23,533 nucleotides of DNA from JAVVEZ01 sp032250895 (GCA_032250895.1 JAVVEZ010000052.1:1-23533), one strand, 5' to 3'. Numbered from the stretch's first letter, positions 1 to 8,309 are shown. The notes: a model not told the origin generated them from the sequence alone. A program made the numbers and translations.

Positions 1-141
1 CAGCTGCCGGTACAGGCTGACGATGCGTTTGCGACCAAAGGTCGTATCCGGCCTCAGGCCCTGCAAACGTGACGCCAGCTGTATCATTTCAACAGCCAGA
101 TGGACTTGTTCTCTCTCGCAGATCAGATTCCGGTACAACAA
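1..141 (-). CDS. flhC: Flagellar master regulator subunit FlhC, N-terminal part (runs off the left edge)
   Basis: Only the first 47 codons are inside the window. The stretch VHLAVEMIQLASRLQGL followed by RKRIVSLYRQL matches the start of E. coli FlhC (QLAMELITLGARLQ... RLIKLYKEL) in spacing and character; this comparison is from memory. FlhC binds DNA with FlhD as FlhD4C2 and activates class 2 flagellar promoters; its zinc site lies downstream and is not visible. A TAG stop lies two codons before the TTG at 139-141, so the start must be TTG (139-141 or the next TTG, 136-138). GAGGAG lies 6 bases upstream of the first TTG and supports it. The gene begins 32 bases after cheZ, so it is probably co-transcribed with the chemotaxis genes. 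No flhD precedes it; flhD is about 8.8 kb away at 8902-9204, which is unusual. Confidence 0.85.
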   Translation of the reverse strand, partial: MLYRNLICEREQVHLAVEMIQLASRLQGLRPDTTFGRKRIVSLYRQL

Positions 142-173
142 GGTCTACTCCTCTCTAACAGTCTGTCGCTATC

Positions 174-869
174 CTAAAATCCCAGGTCGGCCAGCAGGTC
201 ATCCACCTGATCCTGGCTGTTGATGACGTCCGGTTCTCCGGCCTTGATCTGGGGGCCATTCAACAAACTCGCTTCCCGCCTGACCTCGGCTCCCTTGAGT
301 TCGTCAACGCGCCGCTGCAAGTCGCCGCGTCCCCCGCCATCCGGCACATTGTCCAGCAGAACCTGCAAGAGTTGAAATTCGAGACCCCGGACGACATCGA
401 TCATCTTTTTGATCACCTGCCCGGTTAGATCCTGAAAATCCTGTGCCATCATGATTTCCAGCAGTTCCTTGTTGGTGCTCTCGGTCAAGCCCGGTACGGC
501 GGCCAGGTACTCACGGGTATCCAGCGCCAGCTCCCGTGCCTGCGCCAGTTCCACCGGCTTCTCGAACCAGTCCTGCCAGCGCTGTTCCAGGCCAGTGGCC
601 CGGGAACTCAGCTCGGATTGCAGAGGCTGCGCCCGGTCGATCGCATTCAAGGCCCGCTCTGCGGCCTGCTCGGTCATGGTGCCGATATAGCTCAGTCGAT
701 CCCGGGCATCGGGAATGGCCTTGGCGGCCTTTTCCACTTCCTTGTCCAGGCCCAATTCCCGCATACTGTCACGCAACATCCTGACCAGATTGCCAATCCG
801 CTGAACGACGTCATCATTGCTTGCCGGCGTTTGGGTCTGGACGGGTACTTTCAGAACTTTTCCACTCAT
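174..869 (-). CDS. cheZ: CheY-P phosphatase CheZ
   Basis: The protein has 231 residues, slightly longer than E. coli CheZ. CheZ removes phosphate from CheY-P and so ends the motor-switching signal. The catalytic helix motif AQDFQDLTGQVIKKM is intact, including the Asp and the Gln that positions the attacking water. The C-terminal tail DQVDDLLADLGF is the CheY-binding peptide of the family. The rest is mostly long helix, as expected for the CheZ four-helix dimer. It starts at ATG 33 bases after cheY and is followed closely by flhC, so cheY-cheZ-flhC look like one transcript. No promoter was seen in the short gaps. Confidence 0.96.
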   Translation of the reverse strand: MSGKVLKVPVQTQTPASNDDVVQRIGNLVRMLRDSMRELGLDKEVEKAAKAIPDARDRLSYIGTMTEQAAERALNAIDRAQPLQSELSSRATGLEQRWQDWFEKPVELAQARELALDTREYLAAVPGLTESTNKELLEIMMAQDFQDLTGQVIKKMIDVVRGLEFQLLQVLLDNVPDGGGRGDLQRRVDELKGAEVRREASLLNGPQIKAGEPDVINSQDQVDDLLADLGF

Positions 870-902
870 GTTCGCTTCTCCACTTGGGGTACTGGCCCTG
901 TG

Positions 903-1298
903 TTATCTTCCAAGTTTTTCAAAAATCTTGTTGAGTTTCTCTTCCAGTACCACGGCGGTAAATGGTTTGACCACATAGCCGTTGGCACCCGCCTGAGCAG
1001 CGGCAATAATGTTTTCCTTCTTCGCTTCCGCCGTCACCATAAGTACCGGCAGATGCTTCAGGTTATCCGCTCCACGTATCTGCTTGAGCATCTCCAGGCC
1101 ATCCAGATTCGGCATGTTCCAATCCGAAATGACCAATTCGAAACCACCACTCTTGAGCTTCGAGAGGGCATCCTGTCCATCCTCGGCTTCTTCCACATTG
1201 GCAAAGCCAAGCTCACGCAAGAGGCTGCGAACAATGCGACGCATCGTGGGGAAGTCATCCACCACCAGGATATTCATACTCTTGTTGACCATTTGCAT
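903..1298 (-). CDS. cheY: Chemotaxis response regulator CheY
   Basis: A 131-residue single receiver domain very like enterobacterial CheY. The acidic pair is D14/D15, the phospho-accepting Asp is D59 (ISDWNMPNLDG), and the switch residues are T89 (MVTAEAKKENIIAAAQAG), Y108 and K111 (GYVVKPFT). Phosphorylated CheY binds FliM and reverses the motor; CheZ, next door, resets it. The start is not certain: ATG codons lie at residues 1, 3 and 8. GAGAG sits directly against the first ATG but 6 bases before the second, so the true protein may begin at residue 3. The phosphate should come from a CheA with P1, which the neighbouring cheA does not encode. Confidence 0.97.
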   Translation of the reverse strand: MQMVNKSMNILVVDDFPTMRRIVRSLLRELGFANVEEAEDGQDALSKLKSGGFELVISDWNMPNLDGLEMLKQIRGADNLKHLPVLMVTAEAKKENIIAAAQAGANGYVVKPFTAVVLEEKLNKIFEKLGR

Positions 1299-1359
1299 CT
1301 CTCGTCATGTTGTGGCACAGATTTCCCTGACAGGCAGGAACGTCGAGCCAGGATTAAAG

Positions 1360-3114
1360 TTAAAAGACCTTCCATTCATTGTCACCGGCAGCCTGTTGTG
1401 AAGGTGACAGCTTGGCGACTTTCCCCCCTTTGCCGGTACCCGGGCGGTGAGCAATAACCTCCGCTGTCTTGGTTTTCTTGACAACTGTCGGAACGAAGAC
1501 TGGTTTTTCTTTTGCCTCACTATTCGTCCGAATCCTGTTGGAACCGCCGACACCTCCGGCCAGCTGGAACACCGCAACCACTTCTTCCAGATTTTTGGCC
1601 TGATCTTCCAGTGATGCCGCTGCCGAGGCCGCTTCCTGCACCAGTGCGGCATTCTGCTGGGTCACCTTGTCCATCTGACTGACAGCCTCGCTGACCTGAT
1701 CGATGCCACTGCTCTGTTCCTGGGACGCGGAAGATATTTCATCGATGATGTCGGTCACCCGCTTCACGGCGGCCACGACGTCCTTCATGGTGCTGCCCGC
1801 CTGCTCCACCAGGTTGGAACCGTTCTTGACCTGCTCGGCGGAGTCCTCGATCAGTTTCTTGATTTCTTTCGCGGCATCGGCGCTGCGTCCGGCCAGATTG
1901 CGCACTTCTCCAGCCACCACGGCAAAGCCCCGTCCCTGTTCCCCGGCCCGCGCCGCCTCCACTGAGGCGTTCAAGGCCAGGATATTGGTCTGGAAGGCAA
2001 TGGAATCGATGAGCCCCGTGATATCCGCTATCTTTCCGGAACTGTCGGAGATCACCCGCATGGTGCTGATGACCTTCTCCACCACCTCGCCGCCATGAGA
2101 GGCCGTGGTGGACGCATCCTGGGCCAATGCGCTGGCCTGGCGGGCATTGTCGGCATTCTGTTTGACCGTCGTGGTCAGCTCATCCATGCTTGCGGCGGTC
2201 TCTTCCAGGGACGCTGCCTGTTGCTCGGTACGCGACGACAGGTCTGCGTTGCCACTGGCAATCTCGCTGGCGCCGGTATGAATGGAATCGCTGGAATGAC
2301 GTACATCCGTGACGATACTGCTGAGGCTTTCCTGCATTTCCCGCATGGCGGAAAAGAGTCTGCCGATCTCATTCTCGCCCATGGTTTCAATGTTGTGGGA
2401 CAGATCGGTTTTGGCAATGTATTCAAGATTTTTCACCGCCAGCTTGAGTGGATTGATCACGATCGTGCGCAAGCCCAGATAGACCAGCCCCATCACCCCG
2501 ATGCCGGCTGCCAGAGCAGCCAGGCCCATCCAGGTATAAGTACCCACCTGGCTGTCGTAGTCAGTCAACTCGGTCTGCACTGAGCCTTCCGCATGACTGA
2601 CGAAGGCGGCCATGCTGGTGGTGAGCTGATCATTGAGTGGCACCAGTTCGTCGCGAATCAGACCAAAAACCTCGACATCATTATCCTCCTTCAATACCTG
2701 CGATTGTTCACGCACCAGCTCTACCACGGCTCGAAAATCATTTTCCAGCGTCTCTGCCAGAACCTGGCTTTCCGCTGATTTGGGTGCTTCCAGAAAGCTG
2801 TTGAAGCGTTCTTCGGCTCTGCTCAGTGTGGCATCGGCCTCCTCCAGACGACGGGTGGCCTGCAGGCCACGGTCATCGGCAATGAAGTTGGCGGCGGCTT
2901 CCAGATTCACCCGCGCCCCGTTGATCAGGGCATCTGCCCGGCTGATCTCGTTCAATTGCGAGATGTTGATCTGATTAAGAAGCGCTATCGATTCGCCGGC
3001 CATGCGGGCAGCGTTGAATCCCACAGTGGCAATCACACCGATGATCAGCGCGAAACACACCAGGACCCCTCCCGTGGCCATGTTTATCGTGATATTGCGT
3101 AACTTTGACATCAT
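1360..3114 (-). CDS. Methyl-accepting chemotaxis protein (transmembrane chemoreceptor)
   Basis: A 584-residue receptor of standard topology. TM1 is at about residues 13-33, and a periplasmic all-helical sensor of about 155 residues (Tar-like four-helix bundle type) follows. TM2 is at about 193-214, HAMP at about 215-267, then comes the long methylation and signalling coiled coil. The conserved hairpin tip lies at about 369-408 and includes IAFQTNILALNASVEAARAG and GRGFAVVAGEVRNLA. The C terminus ends in EWKVF, resembling the CheR/CheB-tethering pentapeptide (NWETF in E. coli Tsr) with its Trp and Phe kept. AAGGAAA directly precedes an ATG-ATG pair, so either may be the start. The ligand cannot be inferred. 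It lies 68 bases after cheB and 61 bases before cheY, probably in the same transcript. Confidence 0.95.
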   Translation of the reverse strand: MMSKLRNITINMATGGVLVCFALIIGVIATVGFNAARMAGESIALLNQINISQLNEISRADALINGARVNLEAAANFIADDRGLQATRRLEEADATLSRAEERFNSFLEAPKSAESQVLAETLENDFRAVVELVREQSQVLKEDNDVEVFGLIRDELVPLNDQLTTSMAAFVSHAEGSVQTELTDYDSQVGTYTWMGLAALAAGIGVMGLVYLGLRTIVINPLKLAVKNLEYIAKTDLSHNIETMGENEIGRLFSAMREMQESLSSIVTDVRHSSDSIHTGASEIASGNADLSSRTEQQAASLEETAASMDELTTTVKQNADNARQASALAQDASTTASHGGEVVEKVISTMRVISDSSGKIADITGLIDSIAFQTNILALNASVEAARAGEQGRGFAVVAGEVRNLAGRSADAAKEIKKLIEDSAEQVKNGSNLVEQAGSTMKDVVAAVKRVTDIIDEISSASQEQSSGIDQVSEAVSQMDKVTQQNAALVQEAASAAASLEDQAKNLEEVVAVFQLAGGVGGSNRIRTNSEAKEKPVFVPTVVKKTKTAEVIAHRPGTGKGGKVAKLSPSQQAAGDNEWKVF

Positions 3115-3182
3115 TTTCCTTACCCCTTTTCACAATGGCTTTAAGTGTTACTACTGGCGCTCTTGATCATGCTGCGCATGGA

Positions 3183-4244
3183 TCACACGCGTTGGGCACG
3201 ACCAGAGGCATCTGCCAGGGTCATCAGGCGTTGCGCAATATCCGGCAACACCACTATTTCTGCGGCAGCCCCCAGGGCGATGGCCTCGCGAGGCATGCCA
3301 AATACCACACAACTGTTTTCATCCTGGGCCAGCGTGGCAGCACCGGCCTTGCGCATTTCCAGCAAACCCGCCGCACCATCCTTGCCCATCCCCGTCAATA
3401 TCACCCCGATGGCATTGCGTCCGGCGTGACGGGCGGCAGAGCGAAACAGGACATCCACTGACGGCCGGTGCCGGTTCACCGGCGGGCCGGGATCAAGCTT
3501 CACAACATAATTGGCGCCACTGCGGGCCAGTTCCATATGCTGATCCCCCGGCGCCACATAGGCATGGCCGGGCAGCACACGTTCTCCATCTTCAGCTTCC
3601 TTGACACTGATCCTGCACAACTTGTGCAGGCGCTCGGCAAAGGAACGGGTAAATCCCGCCGGCATGTGTTGGGTGATCAACAGGGCGGGAGAGTTTGACG
3701 GCAGTGGCTCGAGAACCGCACGGATCGCTTCGGTACCCCCGGTGGAAGCCCCGATGATCACCAGTTTTTCGCTGCTTGCCAGTGGCGCTTTCAAGGCCGG
3801 GACCGGGTTGCGCTCGCCCGAAGGAATATGCCGGGGCCGGGATGTGGCGGCGGCACGGATTTTACTCGCGATCAACTCACTGTAATCCAGCATGCCGTTG
3901 CGAATACCCATGGCGGGTTTTTCCAGAAAATCGACTGCCCCCAGCTCCAGTGCCCGCAAGGTGATTTCCGAGCCTGCCCGGGTCAGTGACGAGACCATCA
4001 GGACCGGCATCGGCCGAAGACGCATCAAGCGTTCCAGAAAATCGAGACCTTCCATGCGTGGCATTTCCACATCGAGCGTCAGGACATCGGGATTGTGCTG
4101 TTTGATCAGATCCCGGGCTACGATAGGATCAGGCGCGACCGCCACCACTTCCATGTCGTCATGACTGTTGATGATCTCCCGCATCAGATCACGGATCAGA
4201 GCGGAATCATCGATGCACAGCACCTTGATTCTGGCTGCTTTCAA
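3183..4244 (-). CDS. cheB: Chemotaxis protein-glutamate methylesterase/deamidase CheB
   Basis: A 353-residue, two-domain protein of the usual length. The N-terminal receiver has D12/D13 and phospho-accepting D58 (LTLDVEMPRMEGLDFLERL). The C-terminal esterase has the catalytic triad S167 (IIGASTGGTEAIRAVL), H193 (ITQHMPAGFT) and D289 (LTGMGKDGAAGL). CheB removes methyl groups from receptor glutamates during adaptation and is activated by CheA phosphorylation. The start is TTG at 4242-4244, with AAGGAG 7 bases upstream; no ATG fits better. A sigma-28 promoter match lies about 60 bases upstream (4305-4331), so cheB seems to head the transcript cheB-receptor-cheY-cheZ-flhC. The partner methyltransferase gene cheR is not in the window. 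Confidence 0.96.
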   Translation of the reverse strand: MKAARIKVLCIDDSALIRDLMREIINSHDDMEVVAVAPDPIVARDLIKQHNPDVLTLDVEMPRMEGLDFLERLMRLRPMPVLMVSSLTRAGSEITLRALELGAVDFLEKPAMGIRNGMLDYSELIASKIRAAATSRPRHIPSGERNPVPALKAPLASSEKLVIIGASTGGTEAIRAVLEPLPSNSPALLITQHMPAGFTRSFAERLHKLCRISVKEAEDGERVLPGHAYVAPGDQHMELARSGANYVVKLDPGPPVNRHRPSVDVLFRSAARHAGRNAIGVILTGMGKDGAAGLLEMRKAGAATLAQDENSCVVFGMPREAIALGAAAEIVVLPDIAQRLMTLADASGRAQRV

Positions 4245-4304
4245 AAGAAATCTCCTTGTTGTTGGTCGTTTGTGCCTGACTGCAGCACTCCATCTATATG
4301 CAAT

Positions 4305-4331
4305 CTATCGGCGCCCACAGCGCTTTCTTTA
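4305..4331 (-). promoter_or_regulatory. Sigma-28 (FliA) promoter upstream of cheB
   Basis: On the minus strand the sequence reads TAAAGAAA, an 11-base spacer, then GCCGATAG. The FliA consensus recalled from enterobacteria is TAAAGTTT-N11-GCCGATAA, so both boxes and the spacer length fit. It lies between cheW and cheB and points at cheB, about 60 bases away. Confidence 0.8.
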
Positions 4332-4376
4332 GGAATAAGGAAGCTCTGGATAACATGGATTTCATTGGCCCCCGGC

Positions 4377-4850
4377 TTATGCCGCCTTGTCGAGCAATGC
4401 CAGCTCTTCACTGGACAGCATTTTTTCTATATCCACCAGCTGGAACATGCGCTCATCGAGTTTCCCGACCCCGGTCAGGTAGTTCAGCGCGGCGCCGGCG
4501 TTCATTTCGGGGACCGGGAAAATCTGCTCAGCGGCCAGCGCCATGACATCGGAAACCCCGTCGACGACAATGCCGATCACGCGTGTATTGATATTGATCA
4601 CAATGACCACGGTGTGGCTGTCATAGCTGGCGGACACCTTGAGTTTGAGACGCAGATCGATGATGGGCACGATCACCTCGCGCAGATTGATGACGCCCTT
4701 GAGAAAGTCCGGCGCATTGGCGATCCGGGTCACATTCTCATAGCCACGAATTTCCTGCACCTTCAGGATATCGATGGCGTACTCTTCCTGCGCCAGGGAA
4801 AACACAAGAAATTCACGACTGTTTGTACCATTTTGTTCGTAGCTGCTCAT
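4377..4850 (-). CDS. cheW: Chemotaxis coupling protein CheW
   Basis: A 157-residue single CheW (SH3-like) domain. The family signatures are EFLVFSLAQEEYAIDILKV, then PDFLKGVINLREVIVPIIDLR, and a later VVDGVSDVM segment. CheW links receptors to the CheA P5 domain in the signalling array. Its ATG overlaps the cheA stop by 4 bases (4847-4850), which predicts translational coupling and matched amounts of CheA and CheW. It ends 132 bases before the cheB start, and a sigma-28 promoter lies in that gap. Confidence 0.96.
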   Translation of the reverse strand: MSSYEQNGTNSREFLVFSLAQEEYAIDILKVQEIRGYENVTRIANAPDFLKGVINLREVIVPIIDLRLKLKVSASYDSHTVVIVININTRVIGIVVDGVSDVMALAAEQIFPVPEMNAGAALNYLTGVGKLDERMFQLVDIEKMLSSEELALLDKAA

Positions 4851-6322
4851 GCCAGGGCTACCTCCCTCATTGCAATGGATTGTTGATGATGGCCGACGGC
4901 CGGCTTCAGGCAGGCAGAATGTGAGGGGTGCAGTTCTGCCACATCCAGAATCATCGCCACCCGGCCATCACCCAGAATGGTGGCCGCCGAAACACCCCGC
5001 ACCTTGCGGTAATTACTCTCTAGGTTCTTGACGACCACCTGTTGCTGGCCCACGAGTTCATCTACCAGCAGGACAAAGCGTTTGCTGCCACTCTCGACGA
5101 TGACGGCGATGCTGTCCTGTACCCCCCGCCGGGCACCGCTGATCCCCATGCTCTCATGCACGGATATCACCGGCAGATACTCTTCCCTGACCTTGAGCAT
5201 GGCATCATCCCCTGACAGGCTGTAAATATCGCCGGCGGCTGGTTGCAACAGTTCCCTGACCGCCAGCAATGGCAGCACAAAGGTTTCGCCTCCGGCCCTG
5301 ACCAGCATGCCCTCCAGAATGGCCAGTGTCAGTGGCAGCAGAATGCGCGTGGTAGTGCCCCTGCCCGGCCGGGACGAGACTTCAAGATAACCGCCCAGGT
5401 TCTGGACATTGCGTTTGACGATGTCCATACCGACGGCTCGTCCGAATTCGTCACTGTCTTCTTCTGCCGAGGAAAATCCGGTGGAAAAAATCAACAGCCA
5501 GACTTCCTCATCACTCATGCTGTCCGACACCTGCATACCCTTGCTGCGTGCACGTGCCAGCAACTTCTCACGGCTCAGGCCGGCACCGTCATCCTCGACC
5601 TCGATGATGATGCTGCCGCCCTGCTGTCTGGCCGTCAGCAACAGACGGCCCTGCCGGGGCTTGCCGCCCGCTTCCCGTTCCGCGGCACTCTCGATGCCAT
5701 GGTCAATACTGTTGCGCACGAGATGCGTCAAGGGGTCGATGATGTGATCGACCAGTCCCTTGTCGACTTCGGTGGTCTTGCCATCGGTGTGCAGTGTCAC
5801 GTCCTTGCCAAAGCGGGCCGCCAGGGCCTGGACCATATCCGGAAAGCGGCTGAAAACCTGCTCCATCGGCACCATGCGAATGGACATCACCGCTTCCTGC
5901 AATTCCCGGGCATTGCGCTGCAACAGGCTGACCCCGCGATCCAGAGCCGGGGTGCTGCCCTGTTTCAGTTCCGTGACAGTCTGATCGAGCATGGACTGCG
6001 TAATGATGAGTTCCCCAACCAGATTGATGATCTGGTCCACTTTGTTGATGTCGACCCGTATCGACTGTTCGCCGCCGTTCTCTCCACTGACCCCGGCCGG
6101 CCCGGCGCCGGTCTCGAGCGACTCCGGGCCGGCGCTGCCAATGGCAGACTGATCGGCCGGTTCAGCGTCAAGCGATGCGGATGCCGACGCTTGCGCCGGT
6201 TCCAGCCCTGCGTCAGGGCTGCCCTCGTCTGAACCCTCCGCAGCAGACATGGCAATCTGCTGCAGCATCTTCGGAATATAGATCATGGGATCCATTTCCT
6301 GACTCGAATCTTGAATTTCCAT
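4847..6322 (-). CDS. cheA: Chemotaxis histidine kinase CheA lacking the P1 (HPt) and P2 domains
   Basis: 491 residues, against roughly 650-700 for a usual CheA. After about 85 residues rich in Ala, Gly, Ser and Glu, the dimerisation domain P3 starts (SIRVDINKVDQIINLVGEL, residues 87-105). The P4 ATPase follows: N box DPLTHLVRNSIDHGIE (196-211), G1 VEDDGAGL (242-249), F box FSTGFSSAE (279-287) and a G2 box reading GRAVGMD (294-300). P5, the CheW-like regulatory domain, covers about 332-465. The first histidine of the protein is H178, inside P4, so no phosphoacceptor HPt exists. An in-frame TGA at 6332-6334 blocks any longer start, and motB ends only 68 bases upstream, leaving no room for P1. 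The ATG at 6322 has no good ribosome site; M13 has AGGA 9 bases upstream and could be the true start. It may phosphorylate a separate HPt protein in trans. Confidence 0.93.
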   Translation of the reverse strand: MEIQDSSQEMDPMIYIPKMLQQIAMSAAEGSDEGSPDAGLEPAQASASASLDAEPADQSAIGSAGPESLETGAGPAGVSGENGGEQSIRVDINKVDQIINLVGELIITQSMLDQTVTELKQGSTPALDRGVSLLQRNARELQEAVMSIRMVPMEQVFSRFPDMVQALAARFGKDVTLHTDGKTTEVDKGLVDHIIDPLTHLVRNSIDHGIESAAEREAGGKPRQGRLLLTARQQGGSIIIEVEDDGAGLSREKLLARARSKGMQVSDSMSDEEVWLLIFSTGFSSAEEDSDEFGRAVGMDIVKRNVQNLGGYLEVSSRPGRGTTTRILLPLTLAILEGMLVRAGGETFVLPLLAVRELLQPAAGDIYSLSGDDAMLKVREEYLPVISVHESMGISGARRGVQDSIAVIVESGSKRFVLLVDELVGQQQVVVKNLESNYRKVRGVSAATILGDGRVAMILDVAELHPSHSACLKPAVGHHQQSIAMREVALA

Positions 6323-6390
6323 AGCTTGTTCTCAACTGTTCAGTTCAATATCGTCTGCCTGCCGATCGCCATCGCAAGGATTCCGGGTTT

Positions 6391-7323
6391 TCAATTCGTT
6401 CGGGCCGCAGAATTACGCGGCATGAGGTCCGGAACGATACCCGGCAGGAATTCGCCACGACCAAAGCCCGGTACGACATCCAGAAGATCACCTGCCGTCT
6501 TGGGGCCTGCAATCGGCGATTCGCCATCTTCAGCCAGAACGATCACTTCAATTCTGCGGTTGACCGGATCCCTTGGATTGTCTCTGGAAATCGGCATCCG
6601 TTCCGCCATGCCCACCACCCGCAGCAATTTGTTGGCATCCAGTCCGCCTTTCAACAATTCACGGCGCGAAGCATTTGCCCGGTCGGTGGACAACTCCCAG
6701 TTGCTGTAACCGGGATTGTCGCCGGGATAAGGCAGATTGTCGGTGTGCCCGCTGATACTGATACGGTTGGGCAGTTCGTTGAGGAGCGGGGCAATACTGC
6801 GCAGCAAATGCTGCATGTACACTTCAACCTGATCACTGCCACGCTGAAACATGGGCCGGCGTTCGGTATCCACCAGCTGTATCAGCAAACCTTCCGGAAC
6901 GATGTAGAAGCGCATCTGTTCCCGCAAATCGCGCAGTTCGGCATCAGCCTGAATCACCGCTTCGATCCTGCGCTGCAATTCCAGAAAGCTGCGCCGCACC
7001 TCGGCAGGCCGGCTTTCCTGGCGCAGATCGATACGCACCTGCTCCCCGTCCATATGAATGGGATCGGTGCCGCCGCCGGGAATGACGCTCCTGCTCATGG
7101 ACAGTCCATCACCACCGGTGATGGCCACCATCAGCGGCGTACTGAAATATTCGGCGACACCTTCCAGTTCTGACTTCGATGCCGTGGACAGGAGCCACAA
7201 GACCAGGAACAAGGCCATCAAGGCGGTCATGAAATCGGCCAGCGCAATTTTCCAACTGCCGCCATGATGGGCATGAATGATTTTTTTACGCCGGATGATG
7301 AAAGGGCGGGCATGTTCGCTCAT
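6391..7323 (-). CDS. motB: Flagellar motor stator protein MotB
   Basis: 310 residues. A short basic N-terminal tail is followed by one membrane helix (IALADFMTALMALFLVLWLL, about residues 26-45). It carries D30, which matches the essential proton-binding D32 of E. coli MotB. The C-terminal OmpA-like peptidoglycan-binding domain contains ISISGHTDNLPYPG and SNWELSTDRANASRREL. MotB anchors the stator to the cell wall and forms the proton channel with MotA. The ATG at 7321-7323 overlaps the motA stop as ATGA, so the two are probably translationally coupled; longer upstream starts would lie inside motA and are not needed. cheA follows after 68 bases. Confidence 0.96.
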   Translation of the reverse strand: MSEHARPFIIRRKKIIHAHHGGSWKIALADFMTALMALFLVLWLLSTASKSELEGVAEYFSTPLMVAITGGDGLSMSRSVIPGGGTDPIHMDGEQVRIDLRQESRPAEVRRSFLELQRRIEAVIQADAELRDLREQMRFYIVPEGLLIQLVDTERRPMFQRGSDQVEVYMQHLLRSIAPLLNELPNRISISGHTDNLPYPGDNPGYSNWELSTDRANASRRELLKGGLDANKLLRVVGMAERMPISRDNPRDPVNRRIEVIVLAEDGESPIAGPKTAGDLLDVVPGFGRGEFLPGIVPDLMPRNSAARTN

Positions 7324-8195
7324 TGCGTTCCGGCCCCCAGATTCTTGACGGCCCGGACATGGTCCTCGAGCTCCGCAAAACTGGGTCGTTCGGAGGTGTG
7401 CAGGGCCTTGCGGCCAAACTCCACAGCCAGTTGCGGGGCATAGCCGTTCAGACTCGCCAGCAGGGTCACGCGGATGCATTGCAGCATTTTTACCGCCTCG
7501 CTGACCTGGCCATTGATCCGGTTGGACAAGGGATTGATAAAACCATAGGCCAGCAGGATGCCGAGAAAGGTACCCACCAGGGCGTGAGCAATCATGATCG
7601 CAACCTCATCGGCGCCGGCATCTGCGGAACCCAGGGCCTTGACCACCCCCATGACAGCCGCCACGATGCCAAAGGCAGGCAGACCATCACCCACCTTGCT
7701 GAGCGCTTCCGCAGGGATCTGGGCTTCATGTTCAAAGGCTTCGATTTCGTACGTCATCAGCTCGTCGAGCTCCATCGGATCCATGCTGCCACCAACCATC
7801 AAACGCAGATAATCGGTAAAAAAAACCATGATCATGGGGTCTTCAAGAATCTGTGGATGCTCAGAAAAAATGGGGCTTTCTTTGGGGTCATCGATATCCT
7901 TCTCGATGCCCAGCATGCCTTCCCGGCGCATCTTGGTCAGAATCTTGTACTGCACCGCCATCAGCTCCATGTAAATGTCTTTGTTGTATTTATTGGTGCG
8001 TTTGAGCCGTGAGAAGGTGCGGACGGTGGCCCGGATGGACTTGCCATTGTTGGCGGCGACGAAGGCACCCAGCGCCGCACCGCCAATGATCAGGACTTCC
8101 GTGGGCTGGTACAGGGCTCCCAGGTGCCCGCCAGCAAGCAGGAAACCGCCAAATACGGAACCCGTTACGATAATGAATCCAAGGGCTATCAACAC
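7320..8195 (-). CDS. motA: Flagellar motor stator protein MotA
   Basis: 291 residues with four membrane helices: residues about 2-21, 33-49, 172-190 and 200-220. The cytoplasmic loop has R90 and E98 (KMRREGMLGIE), the same numbers as the E. coli residues that contact FliG. The third helix begins at LPAFGIVAAVMG with P173 kept. MotA surrounds MotB and converts proton flow to torque. The start is GTG at 8193-8195 with AAGGA about 8 bases upstream; no ATG fits the conserved N terminus. A sigma-28 promoter match lies at 8236-8262, so motA heads the operon motA-motB-cheA-cheW. Confidence 0.96.
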   Translation of the reverse strand: MLIALGFIIVTGSVFGGFLLAGGHLGALYQPTEVLIIGGAALGAFVAANNGKSIRATVRTFSRLKRTNKYNKDIYMELMAVQYKILTKMRREGMLGIEKDIDDPKESPIFSEHPQILEDPMIMVFFTDYLRLMVGGSMDPMELDELMTYEIEAFEHEAQIPAEALSKVGDGLPAFGIVAAVMGVVKALGSADAGADEVAIMIAHALVGTFLGILLAYGFINPLSNRINGQVSEAVKMLQCIRVTLLASLNGYAPQLAVEFGRKALHTSERPSFAELEDHVRAVKNLGAGTQ

Positions 8196-8235
8196 AGGCT
8201 CTGTCCTTCTCTATAACGGCAACAGTCTCTTTGAC

Positions 8236-8262
8236 TTATCGGCGCAAAGGCCGACATCTTGA
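8236..8262 (-). promoter_or_regulatory. Sigma-28 (FliA) promoter upstream of motA
   Basis: Minus-strand TCAAGATG, 11-base spacer, GCCGATAA. The -10 box is a perfect match to the recalled FliA consensus and the -35 box is a common variant (TCAAG for TAAAG). It lies about 40 bases before the motA GTG and points at it. Confidence 0.8.
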
Positions 8263-8278
8263 ATTCAAATTGCAGGAA

Positions 8279-8299
8279 CCTGTTGGACTCAGGTGTTCG
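8279..8299. repeat. 21-bp repeat, copy 1 (between STAS and motA)
   Basis: Reads CCTGTTGGACTCAGGTGTTC plus a final G. It matches positions 8787-8807 at 20 of 21 bases in the same orientation. The left part is itself a short inverted repeat (CCTG...CAGG). The two copies bracket the STAS gene. Confidence 0.75.
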
Positions 8300-8309
8300 G
8301 GTTTTCCAT
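8289..8309 (-). other. Strong ribosome site and ATG followed by a 6-codon reading frame
   Basis: Just after the STAS stop, the minus strand has a near-perfect Shine-Dalgarno sequence, AGGAGGAAAC, directly followed by ATG. The frame reads M-E-N-P-N-T and stops at a TGA inside the 21-bp repeat. It may be the start of a lost gene, cut off when the repeat arrived, or a short leader peptide. Nothing shows that it is made. Confidence 0.4.

Noticed and set aside
3115..3182. Possible sigma-28 promoter before the chemoreceptor gene (TAAAGCCA on the minus strand)
   Set aside because: The -35 box fits, but 11 bases later the sequence is GGTAAGGA, not a GCCGATAA-like box.
4847..6391. CheA as a frameshifted pseudogene with P1 in another frame
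   Set aside because: The upstream 68 bases end at motB and contain an in-frame stop. No HPt-like histidine helix exists in any frame, and P3-P4-P5 read through without a break.
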